NCBI GenBank assembly: GCA_030765045.1
Contig: CM060965.1
Coordinates: 27,870,435 to 27,934,434 of the forward strand
Direction of reading: 5' to 3'
From: Tenodera sinensis
Lineage: Eukaryota; Arthropoda; Insecta; Mantodea; Mantidae
Length of the DNA stretch: 64,000 nucleotides
Each line of letters begins with the position of its first letter. The first letter of the stretch is position 1. Of the stretch, positions 10,510-22,028 are shown in pieces. The translations under genes were made by a program, and so were the position numbers. A model generated the notes under the pieces. The model ran no database searches, had not been told where the DNA came from, and was given only the letters and a program-made list of their open reading frames with translations.

Positions 10510-13500
10510 TCATATGTAACGTAGAATTCAGAAAATCAGAATTTAGTTCGTGTACAACGAATGAATCACAATTCAGTAATTTATTTTGATTATCAATTAC
10601 TTTTACACTTATTCATATCTTCTGCGTGCAGATTTTCGAGACTGAAAAAGAATAGTTTACTCTTATCTGGCAAAATAAGACTTACTGACACTGCTTGATT
10701 GACTTGATGTATAACAGATGTATTAGAGGAATAGGAGGTATGAATGGAAAGTTTATCTCCATGCCTTTTCCGATACAATTTATTGTAAATTCCCGTTTAA
10801 TCAGCTTCATTCCATACTACAATTAGGAAAGAAAGTATTCACACAAATCACATGAAACAGTTAAGTTTAAATGGTATAAATGTTCAATGTTTTTGAGAGA
10901 TATTTTCAGTATTAATTTACGTGCCTTTAGCAGAGCAAATTTTATGTCATATCTGAAAATATTATTAAATTATCAAAATTTAGTTAATTTAACGTTGTTT
11001 CATTTGTTAGTGAAATGACATACAGAAGCAAAACTAGTATGAAATAATAAAACATAACTTTACATTGCGTAGTAGGCATGTCTTAGCGGTGTGCGTAAAG
11101 GCTACTGGTGGCGCTGTTATGTGAGAATGATGACCTGGAAGCAAGAGGTACTGTGGTGGGTGGTAACAGTGCAGAGATGCTGTCAAACATAATTCAACAA
11201 GCGTTCAGCACACAGGAACTGCATCTTCATTTAGATGTGGAATACTGAAGCCTGGACATCTGCAAACGTCGTGGGAGACAGTGGATATGTACTCGAGTCG
11301 AAAGAAGTCGACAACCCCTGCTAGTGGAGAACTTCAAGTGCCACAAACCACTGAACATAGTTTAAAGCAATGCAGCTTTGGTGCAGTGGAGCAGATAATG
11401 GAGGATATGTCAGGAAGTGGAACATCATAGTTTAGACACCTGCCGTGATAACCAAGGCTCATACCCAACATTGTAATGCTCATGCAAATTTATAAATGTG
11501 TTCTATTATTTCACACAACTTTTGTTTTAAACGCCATTCTATTAACAAATAGTATAACTTTACTCTTGCACCATGACTTCTGGATAACTCTGTATTGTTC
11601 TTTATTGGTATATACTAAAATGTGAAATGTTTCCTCCATTACCTTAGGCTAGAATTTTCAAGGTGGTGCCAACTTATACAACTTCAGTTTTCATAAATAA
11701 CACTTCCTTTATTAGTGCTATCCATCTAAAAGTATTTGTTGCACTCTTGGTATTAGGTACAAGATCACCGAGCCCTCCTCTGTGGTATTGGGGTAGCGTG
11801 TCTGTCTCACATTCAATAGGTCCCGAGTTACCTGGATAAGGGCTTTTTTTTTGGGGGGGGGGCATCTTGCCTTATCGTGGAAGATAAATGTTGGGTAACT
11901 CTAAGCAAAGTTAATTTGTATTTGTAAATATACATTACGTTAGGCTTATAGCTTATCCCTGTTTTGTGTTTTATACCCGTGTATGTTTCCATTGACATGT
12001 TCAATGTTCACGGGCCTCTATGGCTACTTTGAACTCACTGAACGCAATCCAAACTAGTCTTATCGAATCTAATGTCTTCTTGTTTAACTTAAACTGACTA
12101 GGTAAGTAATAACATTTCTGTCGTGAAACTGCTGGTTCAATGATTTTTCTATCACTTTCTCAGGACGCGCTAATTCTCGCTGATCTGCATACACCACCAA
12201 GTCCATAATCAATGCAGGAACCTACGCAAGACGCAGCAGTCTTCTGCAGACACACGTCGATGATAACCAACTCAAGATCGTTTGCTGTTCTTCTACCTAA
12301 TTTTATCTTCTGCCGGAACTTTGTGTATTGGCTCGCCTTGAATGAGGATTTTATGGCAATAGCCATTCCAGCCTCGGCCTTACAACATGAAACAGTTTTA
12401 TTTACGACGTTTCTCGGCTGTTTATGAATGGAACCTCGAGATTTCTACTTGAGAGAGCCAGTTGCACAACTTTGCCTTGAAACATCTCGGAATGGATCGT
12501 TGATACCATGTTTGGTTCGACCATGTGAGCGTGTTCACTAGATCCGTCCGTCATTCATTGGAAACGTCGAGAGTGACCTGGATAGAAAACAAGTGACTAG
12601 AATATTTTACTAAGGAGGAGGGGGTATTTTCGCGAGAGTAGAAAATTTACCGTAATCGATACTGTTTCATTCATTCAGCAATCGTCCTGGAGGAAGACTA
12701 TGTCTATGACCGAAGCTGCACCTATATTCTTTTAAACAATTATTTGTTTAAATGGCCTGAAGTTGTGATTAAAGACAGTAATTTCAACAGAGTTCGGGAA
12801 GGGAGAATATAAAACCATAAGTGTTCCAAAAGTGAGATAAAGAAGACAAGGTGCTTATCTTTGCACGGCGAGGAAAAAGATGGCACAATCTTGTCAACAC
12901 TGATTCGCCTGCGGTGATATAATTGCACTAATACTGTACTGAAAAAGGATAATATTGAAGGTGGTAACAATTGCCTCAGTAGGCATTTTAATGCACCAGT
13001 TTTCCACTACAAAGCTAAGTCTATAGAAACCTCGTCGCCAGCTGTCTAGCTCCTGAAACTTGCGAAATGCAGGAAGGCATGGAGAGGAGAAACAAAAACC
13101 TTGTTCGTTCAGGTACAAATTGGGAACACAAAGGGTGAATTTCTAACACTATGTAGTTTTCGTGATCCATGTATCGTATCTGCACTGAAAAAGGAATGAA
13201 CTTATACGCTGTCTTCCGCAACATGTGATAGGAACTTTGGAACTTTTGCTTTCTACTTTCCCATATTTTAACACATATTTTATATTCAAAATGGAGAATG
13301 CCGTACATCTTGAGTTGCAGAGCAACTGGAATAATCTAGGAATTTATATCCATGAAGCAGATTAAGTGCTTGAGTAAAGACGAAAATGCAATCGCACCTT
13401 CGCAGGTGCCTCCTATACTTGCTGCATGATGTTCTTACATTGTCTGGGTGAATCTACCCAAGCTCCTCTGGCAGCTTCAACTTGTCTTGCCACACTTGAG

Positions 13501-13757
13501 CTTAGTGAACAAACTGCATGCATATGTCTATTAACATACTAAATATCTGATAATGTCTCTCGTCACAGGCAGGCTTTAATCTCGAGAATGACACAGTGGA
13601 TGTTGTACAGGACGTAACAAAAACATACCTGTCAGGCGTTGCAAAGCATATTTCTTCAAAACTGTTCACGTAAGTAATACAGCAGTATACGATGGAAAAA
13701 GGCCAAGTAAAGCGAACATTTCTCGTCAAATTATAATACTCTTGGAAAAGCAATAGA
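10510..13757. other. Unassigned sequence
   Basis: About 3.2 kb without a recognisable gene or named repeat. The segment at about 11070-11470 is less AT-rich than its surroundings but has stops in every frame. Mononucleotide runs (T then ten G) lie at 11845-11863. Short minus-strand frames at 12740-13308 overlap one another and show no domain motif. Confidence 0.35.
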
Positions 13758-14590
13758 AAAATCTGATGCGTTGCACTCACATGACTTTCTCTACTCTTAC
13801 CATCCTTCCAAATTTTTATTCCTATATCTTCTTCGTGTTAGTTGAGATAAACATTTGTAGAAATTATCCTACTGATTATTTCCTTGCAGGTGCAAGAGGA
13901 ATATGGAAATACAGTAGGCTTGAAGAATACTCAAATCTTTCAAAACTTTGAGATCCCGTTCTCTTGCACGTCTAAGATATAAAAAATGCATAATGATCTT
14001 CCATTTCACGAAAGTTTGTGTTCCAAAAACTCACACAAACCAGAAGGCATATCTCCGTAGTGGTTCACTCTACAAAAAATTATTTGGACATAAATTCTCT
14101 TTTAGCAAGATCTACATTTTTTGTGTAGTAAGATTCGGTCTATCTCTTTACGGTTTACCAGTTATGCAAAACTCATCTAGAGTGAACAGAACTACGTGGG
14201 TTATAGCCAGAAAATTCAAAATATGCATTTCGTTTGACATAAAAATGTCTGAAACATGGCATTTTAATCAAAATCATTAGAGCTATTTTCGAGAAAATCA
14301 AAATTTTTGGAAACATTTTCCACGTAAAGGGTAACTTAGGGTGGTGGAATTTTCTTCAAAATCTTCGTGTCGCATCCTTGAAAGATATTAAACTTAAATA
14401 CCAACTTTGGTTTTTAGCCGACTTTTCGTTTTTGATTTATGTTTCCACAGACTGACAGACACATACGCGCGCACACACACACACCGTTTTCATGATATTT
14501 TTTTTTAATCCCAGGGCCTTAAAACACATATTTCCGGTGGAATCTCGAAATCGAATTTTTGGGTGGAATACAATACTTCCTCTACTTACT
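13758..14590 (+). repeat. Rep-A, full-length reference copy
   Basis: This is the most complete copy of the 0.8-kb family. It starts AAATCTGATGCGTTGCACTC and ends with GGGTGGAATACAATACTTCC. Landmarks in order are TGAGATAAACATTTG, TAGGCTTGAAGAATACTC, a GTTCTCTTGCACG motif, CATATCTCCGTAGTGGTTC, TTACCAGTTATGCAAAACTC, ATCAAAATCATTAGAGC, TTTTCTTCAAAATCTTCG, GACTGACAGACACA, a short CA tract (14473-14484) and GGAATCTCGAAATCGAAT. There is no conserved long open frame and I see no terminal inverted repeat. It is a non-autonomous element of undetermined class. Confidence 0.88.
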
Positions 14591-16129
14591 ATCTAGTAGA
14601 TAAAGTAAAAATAGTGAGAGACAACTACTATTTAACTTATTTAAAACCTTTTAGGACTACAATCAATATAGAATATCATAAGAAATATTCAACCTACAAC
14701 GTAGGAGTACCTACATATGCGGGGATTTTCGACTCTTCTTGTCCTGTGAAGACTCAATTCAGAGCATTAGATGAAGATACGTTAATATACGAGATTTACA
14801 AAACTGACATATTGTTTTTAGAGTGCACTGAAAATTTTATTTGAAAAGTTTGTGGTACATGGGGCGTCCACCCGATTTTTTATTAACAAGTATTTCCTTT
14901 TAAAAAGATTTCGAAAAAGCTAATTCATTATCTTCATTAAACACTGTGGAACAGAACAATAGCTTTCTATTCCTAAACGTCCCATCACAGACTTATTTCC
15001 TACTTCACAGATTCATCTCAGTGCATAAAGCAGTGAAAAAAAGGAAAAGTTGAGGCAAGAAAAATAGAAGCAAAATTAACTGTTCTTTTAGCTCTCGTTT
15101 GTACAGTTTTCTCATCCATCTTAAAGAAGAAAAGCGAGAAAGGGATCCAAAATCAGGACTAAAAGAACAAGGCAAGCAACTGGACATGAAACCGAAGGAA
15201 ACATTGAAAGTGTCATCTTAGATTATTTATTAATAATAAATTAGCACATTATTTACTATGATCCAATATTCTATGGAGTATTTCAGAAAAAAGTCACTTG
15301 AGATACCTAACTCTAGAAACGCTATCAGTTAAGGCGTTTGATAAACATTAATAAATGTAACAATAAATTCAACTATTCAAATGTTTTACATAATTTTTGT
15401 AAACAAACAAAATTTCTGTTACAAAACCACACTTTAATTTATCCCCAAGATAAAGAAAACATCATCATTCCTTGAAACATGTGAAAGGATATTGAAAATA
15501 ATGATCTTTACGTTATATTCTCGGAACACCTGCCAGGAAGAGATAGTCAGTCTTGTTCGAAAACTTGACAATCGGCAGTGCGTTGTGTTAGTCCAAACCG
15601 GTTAACAGATTTACGTTTTAGGCATCACAACAATTAACTTGTCCCTCTCAAGTTATTAATCGGATCAGAACAGACGCCATACACTGACAGTCAATTTAAA
15701 AGTCCCGCTGTAATCCTCCTTTCAAGGTCAGACAGAGAGATTTTTGTCTTTCCAACTGTGTTTATAGCTTTCTTGTCATAATTGTTCATCTAAGGGGCGT
15801 TGTTTGCTCAGGAGTTCCAGCACTCCCCGAGATAATTTTACAGATACGTCACGTCATACTTGTCACATAAAAATAACATTAAGGAGCATCTGCTTATAAA
15901 TAAGTATATTATGCAGCTACGTCGGCTTACTTCAAAAACCTTAACAGTCGTAGTGCCATATTTGCTGGAGAAGTAAGGATGAAATATCACCGTTCTTGGT
16001 TCCAGCATCTTTCCAGATTCATGGAAATTTTAAGAAAAGCGTATAGTACACTGAATTTGGATTTAAAAAAACGTATCTAAAGAATGTCTTTTATCCGTTT
16101 TACAGTACGAGAAGAAGTAATGGTGTTTG
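14591..16129. other. Unassigned sequence
   Basis: AT-rich, with no gene or repeat I can identify. Short frames (plus 14563-14844, minus 15005-15187) have no motif. Confidence 0.4.
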
Positions 16130-16415
16130 GTGTTTTCCAACACCTACATATAGTAGGTAGCGGGAGTATTGTAACCCTCTAAAAAATCTGTTATCGAGAT
16201 TTCACCGAAAAAAGTATACGCTTTGAGGTAGCCTCAATTAATAGGTACAATTTTTTTTTTCACAAAAAATTCCACATTTGTTTCCATCTGCCTGCGAAGA
16301 GTATAACTATAAAACGAAGACTCATTGTGCACCAAACTTCGAATTTAAGTTTAGCATCTTCCAAGTATATGACAAGCAGAGTTTCTAGAAAATCCTTCCA
16401 CCACAAACTAACCTG
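16130..16415 (-). repeat. Rep-A, 3' half (diverged)
   Basis: Read on the minus strand, the copy keeps the Rep-A 3' order. A version of GGAATTTTCTTCAAAATC lies near 16400, the GATGCTAAACTTAAATTCG segment follows, and the end is a TCTCGATAACAGATTTTT-like stretch and a TACAATACTCCCGC tail near 16150. The CA tract is replaced by an A/T-rich spacer. Divergence from the reference copy is high. Confidence 0.65.
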
Positions 16416-16698
16416 TAAATAAACAATTCTTCGTCTCATTTGAATCTCTCACTCCAAAATCTTATGTTTTTGATTAAGATATTTAAATAACTAATAAAAT
16501 ATATTGATCGAATTATCTGGGAATAGCCTGTGAGGTCCTCTGCGTTTTGAATGAATTGTGTATACTTCATATAACTAACTGTTAAATCTTAAGACAGATA
16601 GCAACTTATTGTAGAAAAATGGTTATTTTATACACACCGTTTATTTCAAATAACTACTTTGTGGCATATATGTACCACTTTCAAGATAAGGTAAGAAG
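16416..16698. other. Unassigned AT-rich spacer
   Basis: Nothing recognisable lies between the two minus-strand Rep-A fragments. Confidence 0.4.
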
Positions 16699-16760
16699 AG
16701 GAAGTATTGCATTCCACCCAAAAATTCGATATCGAAGTTGCACCGGAAACATGTTCCATA
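16690..16760 (-). repeat. Rep-A, extreme 3' end only
   Basis: GAAGTATTGCATTCCACCC followed by AAAAATTCGATATCGA and GTTGCACCGGAAACATGTT is the reverse complement of the last about 60 bases of Rep-A. The copy stops after this, so only the terminal segment is present. Confidence 0.8.
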
Positions 16761-17223
16761 ACATATTACACATACGGACAGTCGACAATTACTGCTAGCC
16801 ATGATATTATAATTCCGCTACTTCCGGCATGGGCAAAATTAGCTCAATTGGGTCACTCCACTAAAACACGTTCTTGCCTAACTCCACCTACCATCCCTCC
16901 CTTAACTTGCTGTTCAGGTTCCGTCACGCCTCATTCAGTGGCGAGTATGGCTGTTCATGAAGAGTGGTAGTGAGAATTTGTTGTAAGTTACAAACACAGG
17001 AAAGTTTGCTGTTTAATATGCGGATTCCAATTTGAAAATATAAAGCGTTACAATATCAAACGCTACTTTGATCAGAAGTATAAACAAAACTTTGGTGAAC
17101 GTAGAGATATTTATTTACAATTTCAAAAGGTACTTTCTGAATACTCGTATTTATAAACATATAAAGAGGACGATGTGATTCCAGTTTTTATGGGTTTAGT
17201 TTATTAGTTTATTTAATATAAAC

Positions 17224-17236
17224 TGATGTATTTCGT
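17224..17236 (+). repeat. 13-bp direct repeat, left copy
   Basis: TGATGTATTTCGT lies 43 bases left of the palindrome. The identical sequence abuts the palindrome's right edge at 17651-17663. Confidence 0.85.
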
Positions 17237-17279
17237 TAAATTAAGTAAAAATTGAAGCTATTAACAGTGAAGCAACAAG

Positions 17280-17651
17280 ATTCTAAAATAAGAACAAATT
17301 AGAAACTAAAAACTTCACTTATCTTAGTATGTTGATATCCTTTTTCTATTTTTCTGACCCAGGGGTTTCAAGCTATATCCAGCTCATTCTCAAAGTCATA
17401 TAAACAAAATCGTTGCCAAGCTACAATCTTTTATTTTTGTGAAAAACAATTATTCATTATTATCAATTATTTTATGAATAATTGTTTTTCACAAAAATAA
17501 AAGATTGTAGCTTGGCAACGATTTTGTTTATATGACTTTGAGAATGAGCTGGATATAGCTTGAAACCCCTGGGTCAGAAAAATAGAAAAAGGATATCAAC
17601 ATACTAAGATAAGTGAAGTTTTTAGTTTCTAATTTGTTCTTATTTTAGAAT
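17280..17651. repeat. Perfect long palindrome: 178-bp arms, 16-nt loop
   Basis: The left arm (17280-17457) and right arm (17474-17651) are exact reverse complements over all 178 bases, by base-by-base comparison. The loop at 17458-17473 is TATTATCAATTATTTT. The complementarity stops abruptly at 17279/17652. The arms carry no recognised coding or tRNA-like sequence and have no second copy in the window. It could be a fold-back or MITE-type element, a recent template-switch inversion, or an assembly artefact. A transcript of it would form a very long perfect hairpin. Confidence 0.97.
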
Positions 17652-17663
17652 GATGTATTTCGT
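17651..17663 (+). repeat. 13-bp direct repeat, right copy
   Basis: Identical to 17224-17236 and immediately adjacent to the palindrome's right edge (it shares the outermost T). Confidence 0.85.
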
Positions 17664-20155
17664 GTTTCAAAGTTTGAACATAATATTAAGGTTAAAATCA
17701 AAGAATTTATTATGTTGATCAAATAGTTCTAAAATATTTTAAGGCTAAATAATGCACTGAAAATTTACTGCTTTATAAACTGTCAAAGAGAAACAATTTA
17801 GTATGTTAATCATAAGGCGGTGTAAGGATATTACGTGCATAAGATAAAGGAAGGTTATAAATTTCAAGATAATGTAATTTGCCTAACTACAGCAGGTGGC
17901 TGTAACAATTATTGTATGCAAAATTAATAACAGAGTAGAAATTATTACAACCGCGCAAGTGGAACGAACCCACCACTGCAAGTGTTGTATCCAAACAACC
18001 TTTGTCACTCGGGGTGGGTAAGGCAAGTTCAATCGCCATCTCTCCTCTCGTACCCATGCCTGCGCTACTCTAGTGGTTAACCTGCGCTTTACCTTTCATC
18101 ATCAGAAGCCTCTCACGTAACACACATACAACATGCATTGCTTGTACTAGGAACAAACATCACTGATGTTTCACATTGTACTAATGAGCGTATTACTACA
18201 GCCAATGGAATCAGAGAAGTACGAAACGACAGATAGTTGTTAAGTCCACATGGATGAAACACAGCGTTGCAACATCTCCCCTGTTTTCTCTCTCATTCTG
18301 TTAGTTTCCACGCGACATTGATCTTCTGAGAAGCAAAATGTCCACGCGTGGAGTGTGGACGCTTGCTAGCGTGACAACGTTGTGCGTTCATCGTCTCACC
18401 CGGCTTTGATCGGCCGAATGTTTACCACAAAGCAGCACACATCTTGAGTGGTTCACTTTAACTTGCGAACCACTGCACGCAATATGTGTCTCCTAATTGT
18501 CAAGTTGGTGTAGATATTTGTGAAATATTTAAAAATATTTGTCTCGCTCAAAATGCATTATTAATGTTTGTGTTCTTTAAATCAATGAATTGATCAGCGC
18601 TGGGGAAGACAAAACTCAGCTAGAAACAGGTAAATAGATTGCAAGCAAAGTACACCTCATTAAGTATACCTACCACGTGATAACTTGGTTGTATTGCAAT
18701 ATGTACCTGTGGTGAAGCAACAGGTAGGTATGTATATCTGAACAGCTGTGAGGCTACAAAACATGCGGAAAGTGCCGTCCGTCCGTGTTCGTTGCAGCCT
18801 CGCCCGATGATGACATTAATGGACGATGTAGTGAATCAACAAACAAAACTTGTTTGTCAGATGTAAGACTGCACTTAGTATGTAAATCCGAGTTCAGGCT
18901 TTGCAACGGCTATTTCCGTAATATATAGACCTTATCTCAGCTTCCTCTCACGATTTCAATTAACATTTCATTAGGTACAGTGGAAGATATGTTCCTGTTA
19001 CTCGCCAATGCATTACTATGTCTTAATGTGGCATTCCTCGTTCCTGCTAATCTTGATGCTGCGTTCCCTAGCAGCCACAACAGGTGCAAGGTAATGCAGT
19101 GGTAACTGAACCAAAAATGTGGTGGATTCTGTAAGGCTGAGGAACTTAATTCGAAATGGATTGGGCTTGGGAAGGCAGTGATTCCAGCATTTATGGGAGA
19201 CAGACAAAGTACGTAGCATTGCAGTCGTCTTAAGGAGATCTCCAGAAACCAAGAGTGCCGCTGTATATCCATTTCTACCAGCTGGAAATCCCTAAGGCAC
19301 TCGTATGAATACTATCTGCCCAATTATTCCTTTTACATCTTCAGACTTCTAGAGAGAAACCTAATGAAATTATTTACTTGCATTTTAATGATCCAATGAA
19401 AAAATTATAGAAAATGATTAATTTTTCTTTGCCCCTTCATGATCTTTTGCCTTTGTTGTGACTATTCGACCATATGCATTACTGAACCACCATTCGTTCT
19501 ATTTCATTACATTTGACTTTTATGATCAATAGATACCGACAGACTGTCTCAAAAATACGAAAACTCAATCTCGTCATTTACTCAGATTTAGGATTTTAAA
19601 CAGGAGCGCACACATGTTAGTGGATTTCAAACATTTGTAGAATGATTTCCTGTTTCACCTCCGTTTTGACCAGTGAGATTCATTTTGATTCTACAGATGC
19701 CAGTTGAAGCGGGTTTCCGATTTACCTGTATTATTTGAACTTCTGGGTTAGCAGGAAATTAACTTTTCAACACTTTCTTCCTAATACAACGGGCAAGAAA
19801 CATGCACTAAGTTCTGAAAGTTACGCAATACGAAACTTCCTGCGAGAAATGTACAAGCGTTAATAGACTACAGTTTAGATATAACTGTCCCCAAATAAGC
19901 ACATTGCCTATTTCTAGAATTTACGCATCCACATTCGATATATTACAGCGACAGTGTGCAAGATGTTCTGGTAGGTACTTACAACTTAGTGCCACTTGTA
20001 CGTTGAGAACAGAGTCCAACTTACCTGTAAAAGAAAGACAACATGATATTAGCACACACAATTAAACCAAACTAGTGTTTAAATATAGACAGAGCAATAA
20101 GGAATACCAAGACGGACAAGAAGGTAGGGAAGAAACGCTTGAAATCGAAAACTAG
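17664..20155. other. Unassigned sequence
   Basis: About 2.5 kb with no recognised gene or repeat. The 17960-18080 stretch is GC-richer and contains GAACGAACCCACC, a possible decayed minus-strand B box. Minus-strand frames at 18937-19272 and 19016-19252 overlap in two frames and have no nameable motif. Confidence 0.35.
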
Positions 20156-20157
20156 AA

Positions 20158-20215
20158 ATGGAAGTACTGTATTCCACAATTAATCATATCGAGATTTGAC
20201 AGAAACCCTTCGACT
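20158..20215 (-). repeat. Rep-A, 3'-end fragment
   Basis: GGAAGTACTGTATTCCAC followed by ATCGAGATTTGACAG is a diverged reverse complement of the Rep-A terminus (compare 16690-16760). Confidence 0.6.
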
Positions 20216-21510
20216 AAAGGCCCACGACAAGTACAACATTTCACCTGATATGGATACAGAAAATTCCCCCTACACACATTTGAAGTCGAATTCTTGTTAT
20301 TTTTTAATTTTTCTAAAGATGGCTGTAATGCTCTTGACTAAAATGTCACACTTTTAAGGCATGGAATGAATAAACTTCATGGCTTTCTGTGGTGAAAATA
20401 AATTTTATTTCAGAGAGAATCTTAAATTAATTCAGTCGGTGCGAAGTGGTGTGTACACTGCATGTTATGACTTAAACACCCTAAGTCTCGTTCCATTTTC
20501 TCAACGTTAGCCACATTTTGTTACGTCCATGCACGTTCAGGGAGAGATAGTTGCACTTGCACTAACATTACATCACACTATTTTAAACCATCTATTCTTG
20601 GAAATTAGCTACAATAATTCACACACCTTTTTCCTTTTATTTAGATAAGCGTAGATAATGTTGTGTGTAAGAATTACTTTTAACTAAAATACCTGGCTCA
20701 GGCTTTAATCAACTACATACTTATTTTTGAAGTTCTACCTCTGATGATTGTGAAACAAAATATCGGAGCCTTCCTATAAAACAAAAAAATGGACCCTGTT
20801 CGTTTCACCATCGCCTTTAGTTCAAACAGTTTTCCCACACAAGTTTCCTACGCGATGGCTTTTCGATTATATCAAATTGGTGAGTAGGATAAGACAAAAA
20901 GCCTCGACAAGGCCATCAGATGGTGTAATGCCAGGTCGTATCGATTTGTATCGACTCGTTGTTGGCGATATATCGCCGATAAGATTACACGTTTAACCAA
21001 CAGAACAAGCGTGTTTCATTACGTGGGGAGAGCATCGTCTAGAAATGTTTATGATTTCCAAATGGCTGAGATGAGCGTGATACGGTGGAAATAAGTTTAG
21101 AGAATAAACGGGCACGAGGGAAAAATTACACATTACATATGAACCTAACCTGGAGGCCTTGCAGAAGCGACGCTTGTAAGAAATAGCTAAATGATTTCCG
21201 CTGCCGCACGCATGCGCACGTGCAAACCATTATGAACTTGATGCTGCAAGGCCCACAGGAATATAAAACTCTATATTTAAACGGAAGAGCAATATTCCTT
21301 GATACCAACTTGTAAATTACTTCACTCACTGCTGACATTTACATTTTGTTCTGCCTTAGATTTTATAAATGACTGCTTGTTATCTTTCTCTACCACATAC
21401 CTAAGGTAGATACAGGAAGTGTATCTACTATTGAGCATAAAATATAGGCTTTGATGTCCATGAAGATAAAACATTTTACTATAAGGTGTTTCGTGAACAG
21501 TATTACTAAA
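20216..21510. other. Unassigned sequence
   Basis: No gene, tRNA-like box or recognised repeat. Confidence 0.4.
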
Positions 21511-21511
21511 A

Positions 21512-21574
21512 CACTAAACGTCTGTGTTGCACTCACACGATTTTCTCTACTCACTCATGTACAAACTATTCTTA
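21512..21574 (+). repeat. Rep-A, 5' end, left of a SINE-3 insertion
   Basis: TCTGTGTTGCACTCACACGA and TTTTCTCTACTC match the Rep-A start. The copy reads as far as AAACTATTCTTA, then switches abruptly into SINE-3. It resumes at 21793 (TTACAAACGC). Confidence 0.8.
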
Positions 21575-21792
21575 GGCCGGCCCTCATAGCCGTAATCGCT
21601 TGATGTGTCGTGCAGAGGGTCGCGGGTTCGACTCTCGACTCTGGTATGCCTGTTTGTGTATATATTATGTCTGGAATGAGTGAGGGAATACATGTGTGTG
21701 AACTTAATAGAAATAATCATCTGGATGGCTAAATGGTCCTTGACGAACAAAAGCAAAATTAATAAAATAAAATAAATCAATAAATAAAAAAA
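21575..21792 (+). repeat. SINE-3 inserted into Rep-A
   Basis: The head runs GGCCGGCCCTCATAGCCG (A-box region) to a strong B box, GCGGGTTCGACTCTCG, at about 21628-21643. A 100-base body follows, then an A/T-rich tail of AATAAAATAAAATAAATC type ending in A7. The host Rep-A sequence is contiguous across the insertion when compared with 3897-3930. Only about three bases (TTA) are shared by the two edges, so a clear target duplication is not visible. Confidence 0.85.
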
Positions 21793-21960
21793 TGTTACAA
21801 ACGCTTTCTTCTACTTTATGTTAACTGAGGTGCACATTTCTAGAACAGTTTTATTACATATTCCCTTGTAAGTACAATGAGAATAGGGCTTCAGCGACAG
21901 ATTTTTCAAGACTGATCGCTATATGATGGCTTTGAAATTCTGTTCTTTCAATGATAGGAA
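21793..21960 (+). repeat. Rep-A, continuation right of the SINE-3 insertion
   Basis: The copy resumes with TTACAAACGCTTTCTTCTAC and keeps GTTAACTGAGGTGCACATTT, the TTGTAAGTACAATGAGAATA segment and GGCTTTGAAATTCTGTTC. It ends near 21958, where a second Rep-A 5' end begins. Confidence 0.75.
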
Positions 21961-22028
21961 AACGTTTTACATTCATATGATATTTTCTACCCTCTTATCT
22001 CTTATTAGTGAGCATACAAATTATTCTT
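21961..22028 (+). repeat. Second Rep-A 5' end, broken by SINE-2
   Basis: TTTACATTCATATGATATTT followed by TCTACCCTC and CAAATTATTCTTA matches the Rep-A start. It stops at the same internal position (after ATTCTTA) where SINE-3 entered the neighbouring copy. I cannot see a clear continuation to the right of the SINE. Confidence 0.6.

Noticed and set aside
18937..19272. 111-codon minus frame as a gene
   Set aside because: No recognisable motif, and the same stretch is open in a second frame. Length alone is not significant in 64 kb.
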